Source: CALWZE01 sp964645785 (GTDB taxonomy: Bacteria > Bacillota > Clostridia > Oscillospirales > Ruminococcaceae). Taken from it: 50,228 nucleotides of DNA. The notes under the pieces were generated by a model, which saw only the letters and a program-made list of their open reading frames with translations, made no database searches and had not been told where the DNA came from. Shown here piece by piece: positions 42,111 to 50,228 of this stretch. How positions within the stretch are numbered: the first letter of the stretch is position 1; the number at the start of each line of letters is the position of its first letter. The position numbers and the translations under genes are program-made. The stretch is from positions 1-50,228 of the forward strand of contig CAZYAV010000015.1 in assembly GCA_964645785.1 (NCBI GenBank), in the 5' to 3' direction.

Positions 42111-43571
42111 CTACACCACCTCAATAGAAGAGATGATCTTGGCGCTTGTCCGTTTTTCCAGTTCCTTTTTGCAGCGTTCAAAATCGGCATGGTTGGGAAC
42201 AATGACCGCATCGACTCGGGGCCAACGATCATATCGCGTCAACCAGATTTGGTCACTCGGCGTCTTGCGGCGGCGGTTTTGCCGATAGAATCGCAATTGA
42301 CGATTCACCCGCTCCTTTAAAGGTGCCGGGCGATCCTCCGAAAACGCGGAATCAATGCAGAACAGCGGCGGCATCCCAGCCGCGTTCAGTGTTTTGCACA
42401 GGAAATCCGCTATTTCTCCGCCGCCATAAACGGCTGAATTGCAGATTCCTTTCCTGTGCAGGCTCTCTCTGACAATTCTCCCAAGTGCCGAAAAATCCGT
42501 CTGTGCCTCTGTATTGTGGTGCTCCAGCGCCATCAAAGCGTTGATATAAAGCTTTCTCTCGGGGGAGTATTCCTGATTGCTTTCGCAGAATTTGCTGCCG
42601 AAAAAGCTTTGCAGATTCGGGTTCAACCAGTTGCTTCCGTCCGTGCAGCTGCGGTCACGCACCTGCGCATAAGTCGGAGCGGGCAAATCGGGAATTGCCC
42701 CGCTTGTGAGCAGAACGTAGGCTGCATAGCAATGTGCCCACGGGCAGTTTTCTCCCACGGCGGCAAACGGAAAGTCACTTTCCGGGGCTTCATACAGATT
42801 CCCCAGCTTCTGACCCCCTGCAAAACATGTGTAGACATCACCCGTTTGCAGATAGAAACTGGAAATCCAATCGCCCGCATAACAAAACTCCGGCCTTTTC
42901 TGCCCCCAAATCGTTTGCTGAAAATTGAAAAGCGGGGATTGAAACTGCGCCCACGCGGCTTTGTGCTCTTCTTCCGGCAGCTGTGTCAAGCGGCCGAAGT
43001 CCCCGCTGTTGTTGTCTCGCGCCTCAATTACATGGCATACCGCGCCTGCATTTTCCATGCAGATTTTTTGAATTGCGGGAATGTGGGGAACCGATTCATC
43101 ATTCACCGTCAGTTCAACCGTGAAACCGCAATCTGTGCCTTTTATCCGGTTGACATTCTCCCAAAACTTCTCAAGCAAATTGCGCTTGGTAAGCTCCAGA
43201 TAATGAAAACTGAATTTTATGAAAATGTGTCTTTGGTTTTCCGGCGGCAAGGCGCAGATTTCGTCAATGCGGTTGGAAAGTACTCCGTTTGTCACAATGG
43301 TGCAATAGTGCCCCAGTTCTGTCAGATGTCTTGCCAACTCAACAACATACGGCGCAAGCAGTGTTTCACCTGAACCGCACAGATTAAAATGGCAATGCTC
43401 GCCGACCCGTTCCGGGCGCAGCGCGTGAGCGATATAGTCCAGCGAATACGGAAGTGTTCCAATCTCGCCCTTAAACCCAACCGTTTGCCCAATATAACAG
43501 TAATGACACCTGAAATTGCAGGCCGTGACGGGAACAATACAATTAAACAGTCGCTTCATTTTATCCGGCAT
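42111..43571 (-). CDS. Radical SAM protein of the polysaccharide locus
   Basis: A 486-residue radical SAM protein. C18-x3-C22-x2-C25 (CNFRCHYC) binds the SAM cluster, LCGSGETLL is the SAM-binding glycine-rich motif, and later cysteines (FCYAGDW, DVYTCFAGG, CPWAHCY) suggest auxiliary cluster ligands as in SPASM proteins. The C-terminal part (about 385-486) looks like a separate nucleotide-binding fold (SAVYGGGEIADFLCKTLNAAG ... CIDS) often seen at the ends of glycan-locus proteins. The start ATG 43571 has an AGGAG SD inside the last codons of the deacetylase-like gene, so the pair is coupled. Substrate unknown; sugar epimerisation, dehydration or peptide modification are possible. Confidence 0.85.
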   Translation of the reverse strand: MPDKMKRLFNCIVPVTACNFRCHYCYIGQTVGFKGEIGTLPYSLDYIAHALRPERVGEHCHFNLCGSGETLLAPYVVELARHLTELGHYCTIVTNGVLSNRIDEICALPPENQRHIFIKFSFHYLELTKRNLLEKFWENVNRIKGTDCGFTVELTVNDESVPHIPAIQKICMENAGAVCHVIEARDNNSGDFGRLTQLPEEEHKAAWAQFQSPLFNFQQTIWGQKRPEFCYAGDWISSFYLQTGDVYTCFAGGQKLGNLYEAPESDFPFAAVGENCPWAHCYAAYVLLTSGAIPDLPAPTYAQVRDRSCTDGSNWLNPNLQSFFGSKFCESNQEYSPERKLYINALMALEHHNTEAQTDFSALGRIVRESLHRKGICNSAVYGGGEIADFLCKTLNAAGMPPLFCIDSAFSEDRPAPLKERVNRQLRFYRQNRRRKTPSDQIWLTRYDRWPRVDAVIVPNHADFERCKKELEKRTSAKIISSIEVV

Positions 43572-43578
43572 GAATTAT

Positions 43579-44364
43579 TCACTCTCCTGTGTTCCAAAAG
43601 ATATATGCGCGGTTTTCCCGCATCGCCCATTTCGCAATATGGTTGAGGTGCTCAACAACTGTGTTTGCGTTTTCACCGCGCAAAATCCACTCATGCGTAA
43701 AGACTTCGAGGTGCTGCCGCTCCCTGCTTGCTTGCAAAAAGCGCTCGATCCAGCTGTACCCCCCTTCGATGGGAATTGTTTCCAGCAACAGATCTGTATT
43801 GACGATCCAGGCTCCGGATTTTGAATCCTTTACACAACCGCTTTTTCGCAGCCTGTTAGTTTTCCACTTTGACAACCAATTCGCCGGCAGGTTATCCGCA
43901 GAAGCCAAGATGCCCTGCAACCCCTCCTGCGCACAAAGAGCTTCGAGTGCGGCATGCGAGATGTTCCAATTATGCAGCCGCGGAACATAATCCAGCGATT
44001 CCGACCCGACGATGCGCCGCAGCGTCTCGATTCCATCATGGTATTCTGCTGTCACCTGTTCGGCTGTTGTTGTTTCATAACGGGTTTCGGGTGTTGTTCC
44101 GTGAAAACCGAATTTCAACCACCCGCTGTTTTCCTGAAATTCCGAACGAAAGCAATCCGTCGCCTGTTTCAGGGAGAATCCCCCAAATTCCATAAAGCAA
44201 AAGCAACTGATCGTGCACCCATAAGTCTCGTGCAGCTGTTTAAACAGCGAAAGAATCGGTTCCTCAAAAGCTGTGGGGTAATGATCGTTCGTTAAATGGA
44301 AGAAAAGATTGTTTGTATCATCTATCGAATAATGAATGCTTTTGCGCTTTTTATTCCTTCGCAT
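43579..44364 (-). CDS. Polysaccharide deacetylase-like protein (NodB-type fold)
   Basis: A 261-residue soluble protein with features of the NodB/polysaccharide deacetylase superfamily: YSIDDTNNLF near the N-terminus in place of TFDDG, FGFHGTTPE (the His of the metal site) and VFTHEW near the C-terminus. Known relatives in glycan loci remove N-acetyl groups, but the altered first motif leaves catalysis uncertain. No signal peptide, so it would act in the cytoplasm. The ATG at 44364 overlaps the end of the large glycosyltransferase gene by 14 nt; its SD is weak, and a TTG at 44409 is an alternative. The next gene, a radical SAM protein, is coupled to it. Confidence 0.68.
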   Translation of the reverse strand: MRRNKKRKSIHYSIDDTNNLFFHLTNDHYPTAFEEPILSLFKQLHETYGCTISCFCFMEFGGFSLKQATDCFRSEFQENSGWLKFGFHGTTPETRYETTTAEQVTAEYHDGIETLRRIVGSESLDYVPRLHNWNISHAALEALCAQEGLQGILASADNLPANWLSKWKTNRLRKSGCVKDSKSGAWIVNTDLLLETIPIEGGYSWIERFLQASRERQHLEVFTHEWILRGENANTVVEHLNHIAKWAMRENRAYIFWNTGE

Positions 44365-47300
44365 CCAAAGCTTCAATATGTTTTGCCATCCTTTCGAAGA
44401 TCGGTTCAAACTGCGTGCCGGTTTCCGAACTTTCCGTTCTTATTGCACGCGCAACAGCATCCGGCAATCTTTCCGGTTCGCGGTCGATAAAGAACACCGC
44501 GTCGGAGTCCTGAAAATCTGCAACGAATTCCCGAATTTTTTGATTAAACGCGCTTAATACAACGCAGGGTGTACCGGTAATCAGGGAGAAAATCAACCCG
44601 TGCAACCGATCTGTTACAACGACTTTATGCCTCGCAAACTTTTTGAAGGTTTCTTCCACAATTCTGTTTCTCTGCTCTCGCGGAATGTCTGTGGCATACA
44701 GGTTGTTAGTCTTCTCATATGCGGGGTCAATTGATTTAACTGTCTGTTCAACCTGCTGGTACTGTTCCGCCGTCAACCCGCTTTCATCTGACAAATCCCG
44801 CAGACAGAGCAAAATTCCATTCCGCTCCATTCCATAGTTACGCCGCAGTATCAGCGCCATATCCGGCATGCTGACGCTTTTTGCCTGCGAAAAATGCTCC
44901 AAAGCAAACCGATGGCTCTCTTCGCCGCGGGTGAAGAGAGTCAGATTGGCGTGCTGATTATAAACACGCTCGCTCTCTGCCAACTCCTCTGTCGCGTCTG
45001 CATCAAAATAAATGGTCTGCGGCAGAATAACAATGCGATTGTCAGGGAAATCTGCAATCACCTTTCTGCGCAAATTTTCCTCATTGAGAAAGCGATTGCC
45101 CAAATTGCCGCCGCCCTGCAGGAAAATGAGATCCTGTGGGGAGCACAGCGCACAAAGCTCATCATATCGGTCATTGAACTCGTATGTAGACAACTCAACC
45201 GGGCAATACTCCGGGAAATACTGCCGGATAAACTCCAACGCCCCGACAGCAATCGCCGCATCCCCGATGTTGGAATGCTCGGCCGTCCCAAGTAGGAATA
45301 TTTTCTTTTGCGGACGCAGCGCAGTCCATTGTAGCCGACGGCTGCGTTCCACCGCCATGCGCGTGACCCATGTGTGGGCACCCACCTGGGAAACAATTTC
45401 CGAAGTTGCACTCAGCTGCTTCGACATTGCATCTTGCTGCTGCAGGCATGTTTCCAGTCTTTCCCGCTGCTGACGCAGATCTGTCGCAACGGCTCTTTGC
45501 TCATCACAAACCGTTTGTATCAGCTCAGCTTGCCGCTGCATCGCATTCAGGCTCTCCTGGCGCATTTCCTGCATTTGGTTCTGTAGTATCTCAATCTGCC
45601 GTTGCTGGGCTTCCGCCATCACCACCAGACTGTCCGTGTTTTTGCAGGCAACTGCGGCATAGACACGCGTTTCCCACAGCGGCGTCTCGTAGCGGTTCCG
45701 GAACGGGGCATAGAGCGGCTTTAGTATTTTTTTCAAAACACGGCGCGGCAGGGAGACATGCTCGGATTCCTCCTCCACTTCATTCAAAACGGCTGGCAGC
45801 TGCACAGACTCGGTCGCATTATTGGGTGCGCTCGTCGGCGGCAGCACAATACCCGGAATTCTCCCCTCGCGCGCCTCGGCCATGCGCAGCTCGAACACCT
45901 GCCGCAGGGCTTCTGGATCGTAAAGCTTCTTCCTTTTGTTGTTTTTGAGCGCTTGATCAAAAATCTCCTGCAGCCGGTCGAGCTGCGCCTGCTCGAGCAG
46001 GCGGCCGTTCCACGGCGCAACCAGCGGCAAATCCTCCGGCTGAAGCGTTACACCCAATGCCGCAAAGTTGTTTTGCACCAACCGGCGCATCATCTCAACC
46101 GTGCGGTTGTTCTGCCCGGCGCTGCCGTTGTGCCAACGGTGGAAAAAGAGACATTCATGCACACAGCCAACTGTCATGCCGGCCTGGAAAGCACGCAGCC
46201 ACAGCTCCCAGTCCTCAACATAGCCACGCTCTTCGTCATAAAACAGCTGATGCGCTTTAAAGAAATCGCGCCGGAACATAATGGTCGGATGGTCAAACGG
46301 GCAGGTAAATACCGACCACGCGCGGCTCATCTCCCCCTCAAAGGTAACGCGATACTCGTTCATATCGCCAAAATATTCAAAATCCGAGGTGCACAAAACC
46401 GTCTCAGGATGCTCATTCAGATAGGTCGCCTGCCGGTAAAAGCGGGTCGGCGCGGCGAGGTCGTCATCATCCATACGCGCGATGTAAGTGCCGCGAGCCA
46501 GTCTCATCCCCGTATTCAAGCTTTTTGCAATTCCGTATCTCTCCGGGTTGACACAGAAAACCAGGCGCGGATCCTGATAGGATTCCACCAGCTTCTGCGT
46601 CTGCTCGTAATCGATCGGCTCGATGACGATAATGACCTCGAAGCTGTCAAACGCAAAGCCGTGCTGATCCACCTGCCCTTTCAGCAGGCTGTCCAGGCAC
46701 GCCTTGAAATAGTCCGGATCCGGCCGGTAGCAGGGAATAACGACAGAAATCAGCGGCTGCGGTTCCTGCGGCATCTCCGTTCCGCCCATTGCAATCCATT
46801 TATCATAATAGGTTCGCCACGCGGGGTACCGATTATAGACATACCAGTTGTTCCAGAATTTGCGGCCACCCCACGCGTGCACCACTGCATCTTCGGAGGT
46901 GTCCCGCTGATAATAGGGATAGGCGCAATAGGTTCCGCCAATGCAGGCCGGAGTCAGACAAAAGCGCTGAATGAACATATTCAGCACACCCTGATCGGGC
47001 AGGGAGAGAATCTCCGCGTACCTTTCCGTCGCCTCATACAGCCACTGAGTATAGGTCTCCCGCTGCGGGAGTGTGTCGCTCACACAAATCAGCCCGCTGC
47101 TCATGTTATACCGGTCGCAGTTATATCCCTGCGGCGGGGTGATAAAGCAGCTGTAGATTTTATCGGGATGCTGCGCCGAGCAGTTTTCCGGATCCTCAAA
47201 ATTTGCGGCTATGCCGTTTTTCTTCGCCATTTCCAAAACGGGCTTCAGGCTTTTTTGAATCAGCACATCGGTGTCAATCCATGTTACAGTTTCAAACTCA

Positions 47301-47587
47301 TTCAGATAGCGGAACATCTCATAACGCGCGAACATCAAATCGGAAAACAGGCGGAACCGCTCCAGCTGGTTGCTCTGCTCGGAAAGTGGAGATTGATAGC
47401 GAACAAAGCGGCAGGGCATAATGCTGCTCAAGACCTCCCTGTCCTTCTCCGGCATGGAGGTATAGTAAATCAGCGCCTCGTCAAACACATCCGCATTCGT
47501 TTCCTTTAGCTGAAGCAGCACATGCCCTATCAGCCAGGATCTCGTATCCGCCAGCATGATAGCGTTTTTCTTTTTGTTTGTGGTCAT
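44351..47587 (-). CDS. Four-part fusion: GT8-like, GT2, coiled coil and polysaccharide pyruvyltransferase
   Basis: A 1078-residue multidomain protein. Part 1 (about 1-250) resembles GT8-type nucleotide-sugar transferases with TWIDTDVLIQ (DTD at 105-107). Part 2 (about 279-560) is a GT2 domain starting PLISVVIPCYRPDPDYF with ARMDDDDLAAP (DxD at 373-376) and EDWELWLRAFQAG. Part 3 (about 650-750) is rich in Gln, Glu and Arg and predicted coiled coil. Part 4 (about 765-1050) starts KKIFLLGTAEHSNIGDAAIAVGALEF and has FLQGGGNLGN and VVTDRLHGLIFSLITGTPCVV, the marks of polysaccharide pyruvyltransferases (WcaK/CsaB). It likely adds sugars and a pyruvate ketal to a repeat unit. The ATG at 47587 is chosen because AAAGGA lies 7 nt before it. 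Overlaps the next gene by 14 nt. Confidence 0.88.
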   Translation of the reverse strand: MTTNKKKNAIMLADTRSWLIGHVLLQLKETNADVFDEALIYYTSMPEKDREVLSSIMPCRFVRYQSPLSEQSNQLERFRLFSDLMFARYEMFRYLNEFETVTWIDTDVLIQKSLKPVLEMAKKNGIAANFEDPENCSAQHPDKIYSCFITPPQGYNCDRYNMSSGLICVSDTLPQRETYTQWLYEATERYAEILSLPDQGVLNMFIQRFCLTPACIGGTYCAYPYYQRDTSEDAVVHAWGGRKFWNNWYVYNRYPAWRTYYDKWIAMGGTEMPQEPQPLISVVIPCYRPDPDYFKACLDSLLKGQVDQHGFAFDSFEVIIVIEPIDYEQTQKLVESYQDPRLVFCVNPERYGIAKSLNTGMRLARGTYIARMDDDDLAAPTRFYRQATYLNEHPETVLCTSDFEYFGDMNEYRVTFEGEMSRAWSVFTCPFDHPTIMFRRDFFKAHQLFYDEERGYVEDWELWLRAFQAGMTVGCVHECLFFHRWHNGSAGQNNRTVEMMRRLVQNNFAALGVTLQPEDLPLVAPWNGRLLEQAQLDRLQEIFDQALKNNKRKKLYDPEALRQVFELRMAEAREGRIPGIVLPPTSAPNNATESVQLPAVLNEVEEESEHVSLPRRVLKKILKPLYAPFRNRYETPLWETRVYAAVACKNTDSLVVMAEAQQRQIEILQNQMQEMRQESLNAMQRQAELIQTVCDEQRAVATDLRQQRERLETCLQQQDAMSKQLSATSEIVSQVGAHTWVTRMAVERSRRLQWTALRPQKKIFLLGTAEHSNIGDAAIAVGALEFIRQYFPEYCPVELSTYEFNDRYDELCALCSPQDLIFLQGGGNLGNRFLNEENLRRKVIADFPDNRIVILPQTIYFDADATEELAESERVYNQHANLTLFTRGEESHRFALEHFSQAKSVSMPDMALILRRNYGMERNGILLCLRDLSDESGLTAEQYQQVEQTVKSIDPAYEKTNNLYATDIPREQRNRIVEETFKKFARHKVVVTDRLHGLIFSLITGTPCVVLSAFNQKIREFVADFQDSDAVFFIDREPERLPDAVARAIRTESSETGTQFEPIFERMAKHIEALDAKE

Positions 47588-47762
47588 AGAGAATCCTTTC
47601 TCTGTCATACCTGTTTGCTTTTCCCTGCACAATTTGCCATAATAATCCGACTCTATATATTCCGAAACACCCGGTTTGCCGTGTCCTGTCCCGCCGCTCC
47701 CGCGGGAACCAGCACAGCACATCCTGAAACCAGGGCTTTATTTCAACTGTACGAAGTGGGTC

Positions 47763-50057
47763 TTAACCGGCTCCTTTGCTCAGTCGGGCTATGCCCCTTA
47801 GAGACGCTGTAGCGTCTGCACTGTTCGAACACCGGCCTCTGTCCGCTGCTTTGTCCAGCCGATTAGCCAACTGTTCGTTTTGCACCAAAAGCTGCTGCAA
47901 CGCGGCCTGCATAGCGGAAACTTCCGCCTGAAGCACACAGGTCTTTGCGTACAGCTCCCCTTCTTTCGCATCGAGTATTCCGTTGATTACCGGCCTGAAA
48001 ATCAAGCGCATCGTATTCCCGTAGGCTTTTTTTATCCCGGATCGAACCTTTCGCTGAACCATATTGCCCGCGTGTAGCACCCGATACAGGGCGGGGTGCT
48101 TTTGCGAGTAACGCCACAGTTTCTCTTTCAAGCCCTGCTGCTCGGGCTCCTTAGGCTGTGTCTGTGCCCGCACAAACGCCTGAAAGGAGCGGAACTGATC
48201 CGCTTCGGAAAGATAGCCCCTTGAAGCGGAAAAATCCATTTCAGCGAGGATTTCGCCCGCCATCCGGGAAATCTCGGCACGCATTCCCCTGTTCCTGTTT
48301 TGGGAAAGGAACCGGAGAATTTCGTGAAAGAAACTGATCATGCCTCTGTACTCGGCAAAGTAGATGCTGAGGCTGACCGTTTTGAGTCTGGGCAGGATCG
48401 CCCGCATCGCTATCAGAAAGTTCTTGATCTGCTCATAATTCAAATCGGTATGTTGCGTGTCGTTGACCCTGTAGGTATAAACCGTGTCCGTGATGCTCCA
48501 GAAGGTTCTGCACTGCGCCATAAAGCAGACGAAGAAATAGAGATCCTCGTAATACCGGCAATCCGGGAATGCGATATCGTTAAAAATGATAAATTCATGA
48601 TTGTAAAGGAACCTGGTGAATCCCCATGTCGGATGGTCGGTGTAGGCCTCATATTGAAACAAACCCTCCGACGTGAACCGGTGCCCGCTGTACGCATATT
48701 TCTGCTCCGGTGTCTGAACATTGAAGCACTCCATGTTCCCACCGACCGCATACACCGCTTTTTTGATTGCAGCCGTGTACATGGTCTGCAACACGTCGGG
48801 GGAGGTCAGCAGGTCATCCCCGTCAAGGAAGAAGATAAATTCGCCCCGGGCATGGCGCAGCCCGATATTGCGGGCTGTGCCCGCGCCGCTGTTCGTGCGG
48901 CATTTTATAAGCTGCACCCGGTTGTCCCGTTTGGCGATTTTTTGCACAACCGCCGCGGAATCATCCTTGGACTTGTCGTCGACGCAGATGACCTCGAGTT
49001 CTTTCAGCGTTTGGGACAGAACGGACTCGACACATTCCCCGATATACTGCGCGCAATTATATACCGGGATAATCACCGTAACCTGCGGCAGGCTTTCCGC
49101 CGCGAGCGCCAGAATTTCCCCCTCTTTTTCCGAGCATTTCTCCCTGATTTTGCCGACGAATTTTTCGTAATCCTCGCGGTCGAGCTGTTCGCGCAGTTTT
49201 TTCAAAAACCGCCGCTGTTTTCCCATCATGGAAAAATAACGCCACTCAAATTCGGAAAAAATATATTCCAGCGCATACGGCCATGCATTCGCCTTGGGGC
49301 TGTTCAGCAGCAGCTCCTTAACGCCGTAAAGCGCAGGGAAAATGTCAAACATACTTTCGCTGAGCTGCGATGAGCCCTGCAGGGACTCTTTCCGGTTGAC
49401 TCTGTAAAAATAGTATTGTTTTTGGGTGAACAGCAGGCGCTTTGCGTGCACCAGCACCTTGTAATAGAACAGATTGTCCTCATACCGCAGCTCTTCCTGA
49501 AAACGCAGCTTGTGCTTTTTCAAGAAGCTGGCGGAATACAGCTTGTTCCACGCAACCACCGGGGCGTTGTTGTAGACAATGCGATCCAGCTGCAAATCGT
49601 CGCAGCAAAAGGCCTTCCCCTCCAGATCGTGCGGGAAATCGAGAGACGAGCACCACGCGTTTTCGATTGGCGTGCCGCTCTCGGAGTCGACGCTCGAAAA
49701 CGGCGCAATGACTGCGTCGCAGTGATTGCGTTGCGCAAGTTCCAGCAGCTCTTCGCAGGTCTCGGGCTTTATCCAGTCGTCGCTGTCGACGAACAGAATA
49801 TAGTCGCCGTGCGCGCAGTCCATACCGGTGTTTCTCGCCCCGCCGAGTCCTCCGTCGTCGCGCCGGATAATCTCCACACGCGGATCCTTTTTCTTGTACT
49901 CCTCCAGCACACCGAGCGATCCGTCGGTGCTTGCGGTGTATACACACAGGATCTCCAGGTTTTCATAGGTCTGCCCACATATGGAATCAAGGCATTTGCC
50001 CAAATATGCCTCTGTATTGTACACAGGGACAATTACGGAAATTAACTCTGCTTTCAT
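47763..50057 (-). CDS. Tandem GT2 glycosyltransferase
   Basis: A 764-residue protein with two GT2 domains. Domain 1 (about 5-300) starts ELISVIVPVYNTEAYL and keeps VDSDDW (DxD, 91-94) but has VYTASTDGS where the nucleotide-binding VDDGSTDGS is expected. Domain 2 (about 325-600) starts PQVTVIIPVYNCAQYI with CVDDKSKDDS and FLDGDDLL, a complete set. A basic linker (KVRSGIKKAYGN) and a coiled-coil tail follow. Each domain would add one sugar to a lipid-linked repeat unit in the cytoplasm, though the first may be weak or of different specificity. The ATG at 50057 starts the conserved part; GGGAGA is 10 nt upstream. It is the first gene of the locus inside the window. Confidence 0.88.
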   Translation of the reverse strand: MKAELISVIVPVYNTEAYLGKCLDSICGQTYENLEILCVYTASTDGSLGVLEEYKKKDPRVEIIRRDDGGLGGARNTGMDCAHGDYILFVDSDDWIKPETCEELLELAQRNHCDAVIAPFSSVDSESGTPIENAWCSSLDFPHDLEGKAFCCDDLQLDRIVYNNAPVVAWNKLYSASFLKKHKLRFQEELRYEDNLFYYKVLVHAKRLLFTQKQYYFYRVNRKESLQGSSQLSESMFDIFPALYGVKELLLNSPKANAWPYALEYIFSEFEWRYFSMMGKQRRFLKKLREQLDREDYEKFVGKIREKCSEKEGEILALAAESLPQVTVIIPVYNCAQYIGECVESVLSQTLKELEVICVDDKSKDDSAAVVQKIAKRDNRVQLIKCRTNSGAGTARNIGLRHARGEFIFFLDGDDLLTSPDVLQTMYTAAIKKAVYAVGGNMECFNVQTPEQKYAYSGHRFTSEGLFQYEAYTDHPTWGFTRFLYNHEFIIFNDIAFPDCRYYEDLYFFVCFMAQCRTFWSITDTVYTYRVNDTQHTDLNYEQIKNFLIAMRAILPRLKTVSLSIYFAEYRGMISFFHEILRFLSQNRNRGMRAEISRMAGEILAEMDFSASRGYLSEADQFRSFQAFVRAQTQPKEPEQQGLKEKLWRYSQKHPALYRVLHAGNMVQRKVRSGIKKAYGNTMRLIFRPVINGILDAKEGELYAKTCVLQAEVSAMQAALQQLLVQNEQLANRLDKAADRGRCSNSADATASLRGIARLSKGAG

Positions 50058-50228
50058 TCCACCGTTTTCTCCCGAAAAATAATTGGAATTCACTTGCAGC
50101 GCCCAGTTTCACCTGAAGCGGCGCTGTATCTGTCTGCGCACAAAAGCACTGCGGTGCAATCGCCGGATTGCCCCCACCGCTCAATCCCCCAGCCGCCGTC
50201 ACTCGCTGAGATGGTTTTTGCCGCACAG

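Noticed and set aside
45758..47509. 583-codon open frame on the plus strand
   Set aside because: It is the antisense shadow of the glycosyltransferase-pyruvyltransferase gene, which has clear domains on the minus strand; the shadow has no SD or family signature.
1..50228. tRNA, rRNA, tmRNA, integrase, transposase or origin
   Set aside because: Reading both strands I found no tRNA T-arm pattern within a plausible cloverleaf, no rRNA stretch, no recombinase or transposase motifs and no DnaA-box cluster. A covariance-model search would settle the RNA part.

Overview
The window looks like a chromosomal contig from a GC-rich anaerobic Firmicute, most likely class Clostridia (an Oscillospirales-type gut bacterium). 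The signs are a perfect CIRCE operator in front of hsp20, a tetrahydrofolate riboswitch in front of a folate-type ECF S component, strong Shine-Dalgarno (SD) sites before most genes, and lipoprotein signals of Gram-positive type. This is inferred from gene families; no rRNA or other taxonomic marker is present. The contig contains one 35-N assembly gap at 36260-36294.

Positions 1-4.5 kb hold single housekeeping-type genes: a triple peptidoglycan-binding-domain protein, a riboswitch-controlled folT-like gene, hsp20 and exoA. Positions 4.5-13.9 kb form one long minus-strand operon: livJ-livH-livM-livG-livF (an ABC importer of the branched-chain amino acid class), then dhaK-dhaL (phosphotransferase-type dihydroxyacetone kinase subunits), a GAF-PAS-AAA-Fis regulator whose AAA+ domain has lost its catalytic and sigma54-contact motifs, and an ATC-hydrolase-family protein. 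A strong SigA-type promoter drives the operon. A 15-bp inverted-repeat motif lies directly downstream of that promoter, and a third copy lies upstream.

Positions 14-24.8 kb are a patchwork: a PAP2 phosphatase, two GNAT acetyltransferases, a TVP38/VTT membrane protein, an orphan peptide resembling the C-terminus of OAD gamma/MmdD subunits, a tandem array with a unit of about 154 bp, a PflX-like radical SAM protein, a broken iron-sulfur flavoprotein gene, an unknown two-helix membrane protein, a hairpin-rich 1.3-kb stretch without intact genes, and a frameshifted TPR lipoprotein. A 62-bp repeat occurs at the left edge and, inverted, at 22.8 kb.

Positions 25-50 kb are a minus-strand cell-surface polysaccharide locus. 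Large glycosyltransferases come first (a tandem GT2 protein and a fused GT8-like/GT2/coiled-coil/pyruvyltransferase protein), then a deacetylase-like protein and a radical SAM protein, an AT-rich block of membrane enzymes (DUF6020-like, AT3 acyltransferase, two GtrII-type glucosyltransferases, a UbiA-type phosphoribosyltransferase-like protein and a HAD phosphatase), and a CDP-sugar cassette: ddhA/rfbF, ddhB/rfbG, ddhC/rfbH, a YerE-like ThDP enzyme and a YerF-like SDR reductase, followed by gtrA and gtrB. The cassette matches the enzyme order expected for a CDP-linked branched-chain 3,6-dideoxyhexose of the yersiniose type. Finding this in a Firmicute, next to a Gtr-type side-chain decoration module, is the most interesting inference in the window.
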